Assembly (NCBI GenBank): GCA_045652125.1 | Contig: JAZRTT010000040.1 | Span: 1-8,511, forward strand | Origin: Avoscillospira sp045652125 | Lineage (GTDB): Bacteria; Bacillota; Clostridia; Oscillospirales; Oscillospiraceae | Direction of reading: 5' to 3' | DNA length: 8,511 nucleotides | Shown: positions 6,764 through 8,511 of the stretch, in pieces | Layout of the letters: every line of letters begins with the position of its first letter | Position numbering within the stretch: the first letter of the stretch is position 1 | Position numbers and translations under genes: made by a program | The notes under the pieces: generated by a model | The model's input: only the letters and a program-made list of their open reading frames with translations | Databases searched by the model: none | What the model was told of the DNA's origin: nothing

Positions 6764-7951
6764 TCACATGGTCAAGGCTGTCCATGCATAAACAGCGGCA
6801 CCTATGGGCAGGACATCTTCGTCAAAAGTGGTTTTGGGGTGATGAGCCGGATAGTGATGCCCTTTTTCCGTTTGCCCTGCAGACAAAGCGATCATCAAAG
6901 AAGGGACCTTCTGACTCACATAGGCGAAGTCCTCGGAACCACCGGATTTTGGTTTGATTTTCATTCGGGAGACAGACCATGTCTTTTCCGCCCCCAGCAG
7001 ATCCAGCAAAGTATGGTAAGCCTGCTCGCAGAGAACTTCATCATTGAGCAGGGTGGGGCAGCCGGGGCCGAATGTAAGAGCCGCCTGTGTCCGAAAGGCA
7101 CTTGCTACAGATGTTGAAAGCTGCTCCATTCGATGTTTGATCTGTGTCCGTGTTTCTTCTGACCGGGTCCGCAGCGTTCCTTCCATAACTGCGTCCTGAG
7201 CAATGGCGTTTGGAGCCTGTCCTGCGTGAAACGTACCAACGGTGAGGGTGACCGGTTCGTCGGGGGAGACCTCCCGGGTTTGTATCTGCTGAAATCCCAG
7301 AAGGATATGACTGGCAGGGATCAGGGGATCTGATCCTGTATGGGGCATGGAACCGTGACAGCCTTGACCTTGGATGTGCAGGGTAAAATAATCTGCTGCC
7401 GGGGTACCGGCACCGGGAGCAGGGACAATGACTGTTCCTGTGGGAACAGAAATTCCGGTGAGAACGTGGAGCATCATGGCCCGGTCTACATTTTCCAGAA
7501 TCCCGTTTTCAATCATATCTGCCGCACCCAGAAAAACTTCCTCTGCCGGTTGGAACATAAGGCGAATGGTGCCGCAGAGCTCATCTGTATGGGAAAGAAG
7601 CAGCTGTGCCGCACCCAGAAGCATAGCAGTGTGCAGGTCGTGGCCGCAGGCATGCATACGACCGGCTTTTCCGGAATAGGGAAGTCCTGTTTCCTCTTCA
7701 ATGGGTAGTGCATCCATGTCGGCACGAAGAAGAAAGAGCCTGCCGGGTTTTTTGCCGACAATATCAGCAGTCACGCCTGCTTTTCCGCAAAGCTTTGCAT
7801 CCAACCCCAGTTCGGTCAATTGCTGCTTCACATAAGCTATGGTATCTTTCAGGTCAAAAGCTGTTTCAGCGTGACTGTGCAAAAAACGGCGGTGCGCTGT
7901 CAGAGTGGGAGTCAAACCTTCGGCTTCTTCCAAAAAACTTTTTGCATTCAT
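6764..7951 (-). CDS. M20D family amidohydrolase (hippurate/N-acyl-amino-acid hydrolase-like)
   Basis: Metal-dependent amidase or peptidase of 395 residues, the usual M20D length. Catalytic-domain marks: RADMDALPI (76-84), HACGHDLHTAMLLGAA (100-115) with metal ligands Cys102 and His104, the Glu137-Glu138 pair in FQPAEE, His162 in MLHV, and SGGSEDFAY (337-345). A late histidine in HHYPAHHP (365-372) is the probable last ligand. The dimerisation/lid domain runs from about 184 to 296 and includes GCHGSMPH (197-204). The Cys in the metal site is characteristic of M20D enzymes, which remove acyl groups from amino acids (hippurate, acetylated amino acids, IAA conjugates). The acyl donor is not predictable. 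No signal peptide is seen, so it is probably cytoplasmic. The start at 7951 has AAAAAGGAGAG (7957-7967) just upstream. It is transcribed toward the AI-2E gene; no clear promoter was identified. Confidence 0.92.
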   Translation of the reverse strand: MNAKSFLEEAEGLTPTLTAHRRFLHSHAETAFDLKDTIAYVKQQLTELGLDAKLCGKAGVTADIVGKKPGRLFLLRADMDALPIEEETGLPYSGKAGRMHACGHDLHTAMLLGAAQLLLSHTDELCGTIRLMFQPAEEVFLGAADMIENGILENVDRAMMLHVLTGISVPTGTVIVPAPGAGTPAADYFTLHIQGQGCHGSMPHTGSDPLIPASHILLGFQQIQTREVSPDEPVTLTVGTFHAGQAPNAIAQDAVMEGTLRTRSEETRTQIKHRMEQLSTSVASAFRTQAALTFGPGCPTLLNDEVLCEQAYHTLLDLLGAEKTWSVSRMKIKPKSGGSEDFAYVSQKVPSLMIALSAGQTEKGHHYPAHHPKTTFDEDVLPIGAAVYAWTALTM

Positions 7952-8092
7952 AAAATCTCTCCTTTTTGGTAGGATGCCCGGTAGTTACAAAAAAACAAGT
8001 CTCTGTGCTAGACAGGTGTTTGATGAAAGCGTAAATATTATGCAGATAACTTAAAAAAAGCAGCTACTTCACCTCAAAATACAGCTTACTAT

Positions 8093-8129
8093 AACCTGAA
8101 ACAGATTATTGATTTTCAACCTGAAACAG
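8093..8129 (+). repeat. 12-bp direct repeat AACCTGAAACAG, two copies
   Basis: Identical copies lie at 8093-8104 and 8118-8129, with starts 25 bases apart. The second copy continues into a palindrome (8116-8134). The spacing is two to two and a half helical turns, as seen for operator pairs, but chance or a decayed repeat is also possible. Confidence 0.6.
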
Positions 8130-8134
8130 GTTGA
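8116..8134. repeat. Short hairpin TCAACCTG-AAA-CAGGTTGA
   Basis: Perfect 8-bp inverted repeat with a 3-base loop. It has no adjacent T-run, so it is not a terminator. The three-base-loop design resembles the hairpins of the neighbouring array. It could be an operator or the outlying edge of the same element. Confidence 0.6.
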
Positions 8135-8173
8135 TATGTATACTGAGGCGTTTCTGATGAACGAAAATACTTA

Positions 8174-8346
8174 TCAATGATATATCGCTTTGCGATATGA
8201 TATACGGCTATGCCGTATGATATACTTGCTTCGCAAGCATGATATAATATCCATTCCTTCATATGCCGAAGGCATATATCATCCACCGTAGGTGGATATC
8301 ATATCGAAGATATATCACCCGTTCCGACAGAAACGGATATCATTGA
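8174..8346. repeat. MITE-like hairpin-array element, 173 bp, 10-bp terminal inverted repeats
   Basis: The ends are perfect inverted repeats, TCAATGATAT (8174-8183) and ATATCATTGA (8337-8346). Inside are small hairpins whose starts are about 20 bases apart: 8182-8198, 8202-8218, 8222-8240 (one A-C mispair), 8261-8277, 8281-8297, 8301-8313, and a larger-loop one at 8319-8336. Most have 5-8 bp stems and three-base loops. Stem sequences differ between hairpins yet remain self-complementary. The linker reads TGATAT in the left half and ATATCA in the right half, so two arrays face each other around a centre near 8241-8260. There is no significant open frame. Its compact size and inverted ends suggest a non-autonomous mobile or structured repeat, but no target-site duplication is evident and the family cannot be named from this copy alone. 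Confidence 0.7.
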
Positions 8347-8384
8347 AAAAAGTCACCTTTGTCGGTAGACAAAAGCGACTTTTT
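8347..8384 (-). terminator. Intrinsic terminator of the tRNA cluster
   Basis: Two 17-base arms, 8347-8363 and 8368-8384, form a hairpin with a 4-base loop and two mispairs; AAAAAGTC pairs with GACTTTTT at the base. On the - strand it lies three bases after the encoded CCA of tRNA-Arg and ends in a T-run, so it would end the tRNA transcript before the M20 gene. The near symmetry would let it act on + strand transcripts as well. It directly abuts the hairpin-array element and could be part of it. Confidence 0.85.
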
Positions 8385-8387
8385 CGA

Positions 8388-8464
8388 TGGTGCGCTTGAA
8401 GGGACTCGAACCTCTGACCCACTGCTTAGAAGGCAGTTGGTCTATCCATCTGAGCTACAAGCGC
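8388..8464 (-). tRNA. tRNA-Arg (anticodon UCU)
   Basis: A 77-nt cloverleaf read on the - strand. The acceptor stem GCGCTTG/CAAGCGC is fully paired, with T8-A9 in place. The anticodon stem ACTGC/GCAGT encloses loop CTTCTAA (anticodon TCT), the T-loop is TTCGAGT, the discriminator is A, and CCA is encoded. It reads AGA and AGG codons. Two stem positions do not pair: C11-C24 in the D stem and A51-C63 in the T stem, next to a G50-U64 wobble. The gene is otherwise intact and probably functional. It is preceded on the - strand by another tRNA gene. Confidence 0.93.
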
Positions 8465-8486
8465 AAATATGAAATTTACAAAAAAA

Positions 8487-8511
8487 TGGAGCGGGTGATG
8501 GGAATCGAACC
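8487..8511 (-). tRNA. 3' end of a tRNA gene, probably tRNA-Gly, cut by window edge
   Basis: On the - strand the visible part reads GG TTCGATT CCCAT CACCCGC T CCA: the end of the T stem, T-loop, second T-stem arm, acceptor 3' arm, discriminator T and encoded CCA. The implied 5' acceptor arm is GCGGGTG. That acceptor with a T discriminator matches tRNA-Gly of Firmicutes, but the anticodon lies outside the window. It is 22 bases upstream of tRNA-Arg and is probably co-transcribed with it. Confidence 0.8.

Larger units (their letters stand above)
7952..8173. other. AT-rich intergenic leader of the M20 gene, no convincing gene
   Basis: About 220 bases between the M20 start and the hairpin-array element. 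It must hold the M20 promoter on the - strand, but only a weak -10-like CATAAT (complement of about 8037-8042) without a matching -35 was found. On the + strand a 35-codon frame without a start (8027-8134) and a pair of 12-bp direct repeats lie here. No riboswitch fold is recognised. Confidence 0.5.

Noticed and set aside
6725..7117. + strand open frame of 130 codons over the end of the M20 gene
   Set aside because: It overlaps conserved M20 coding sequence on the other strand and shows no domain of its own.
7952..8060. Riboswitch or T-box leader for the M20 gene
   Set aside because: No T-box core, no antiterminator/terminator pair and no known aptamer pattern could be traced on the - strand.
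8136..8179. 14-codon open frame starting at ATG 8136
   Set aside because: Too short, poor ribosome binding site, and its end runs into the terminal inverted repeat of the array.
8182..8313. CRISPR array
   Set aside because: The regular spacing of palindromes suggests it at first, but there is no constant repeat of 25-35 bp with unique spacers; stems vary and only a 6-base linker is shared. No cas gene is in the window.
8174..8464. Integrated element with an att duplication of the tRNA-Arg 3' end
   Set aside because: No second copy of the tRNA 3' end sequence was seen in the window and no integrase gene is present.

Overview
The window looks like chromosomal DNA of an anaerobic Firmicute of the Clostridia, most likely near the Oscillospiraceae. 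This is inferred from the style of the Liv proteins, moderate-to-high GC with C-ending codons in the transporter genes, Gram-positive style ribosome binding sites, tRNA genes that encode their own CCA, and T-rich intrinsic terminators. No single marker gene fixes the species.

Positions 1-4567 hold a branched-chain (hydrophobic) amino acid ABC importer operon on the + strand: livJ (5' end cut off by the window), livH, livM, livG and livF. Two hairpins separate livJ from livH. The remaining four genes are packed tightly: livM/livG overlap by 4 bases, and livG ends just ahead of the livF start. A perfect 18-bp hairpin ends the operon. The parts form one machine: LivJ captures substrate outside the membrane, LivH and LivM form the channel, and LivG and LivF hydrolyse ATP.

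Positions 4582-6707 hold two further + strand genes. The first is a cytoplasmic-looking M14 zinc peptidase that resembles gamma-D-glutamyl-diaminopimelate endopeptidases and may recycle or trim cell-wall peptides. Its ribosome binding site abuts the liv terminator. The second is an AI-2E family multi-pass membrane protein with its own plausible promoter and a GNRA-loop terminator.

Positions 6764-7951 hold, on the - strand, an M20D aminoacylase/amidohydrolase (hippurate/IAA-amino-acid hydrolase type). It converges on the AI-2E gene and probably shares its terminator. Peptide hydrolysis, amide deacylation and amino acid import make a loose amino-acid-scavenging theme, but only the liv genes are clearly one unit.

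Positions 7952-8386 contain no convincing gene. This AT-rich stretch carries a 12-bp direct repeat with a hairpin, a short gene-like open frame without a start, and a 173-bp element bounded by 10-bp inverted repeats. The element consists of about seven small, mostly three-base-loop hairpins spaced about 20 bp apart, arranged as two converging arrays. A strong terminator hairpin follows.

Positions 8388-8511 carry the end of a - strand tRNA cluster: a complete tRNA-Arg(UCU) with two odd stem mispairs and the 3' end of a probable tRNA-Gly. The hairpin-array element is the least ordinary part of the window.
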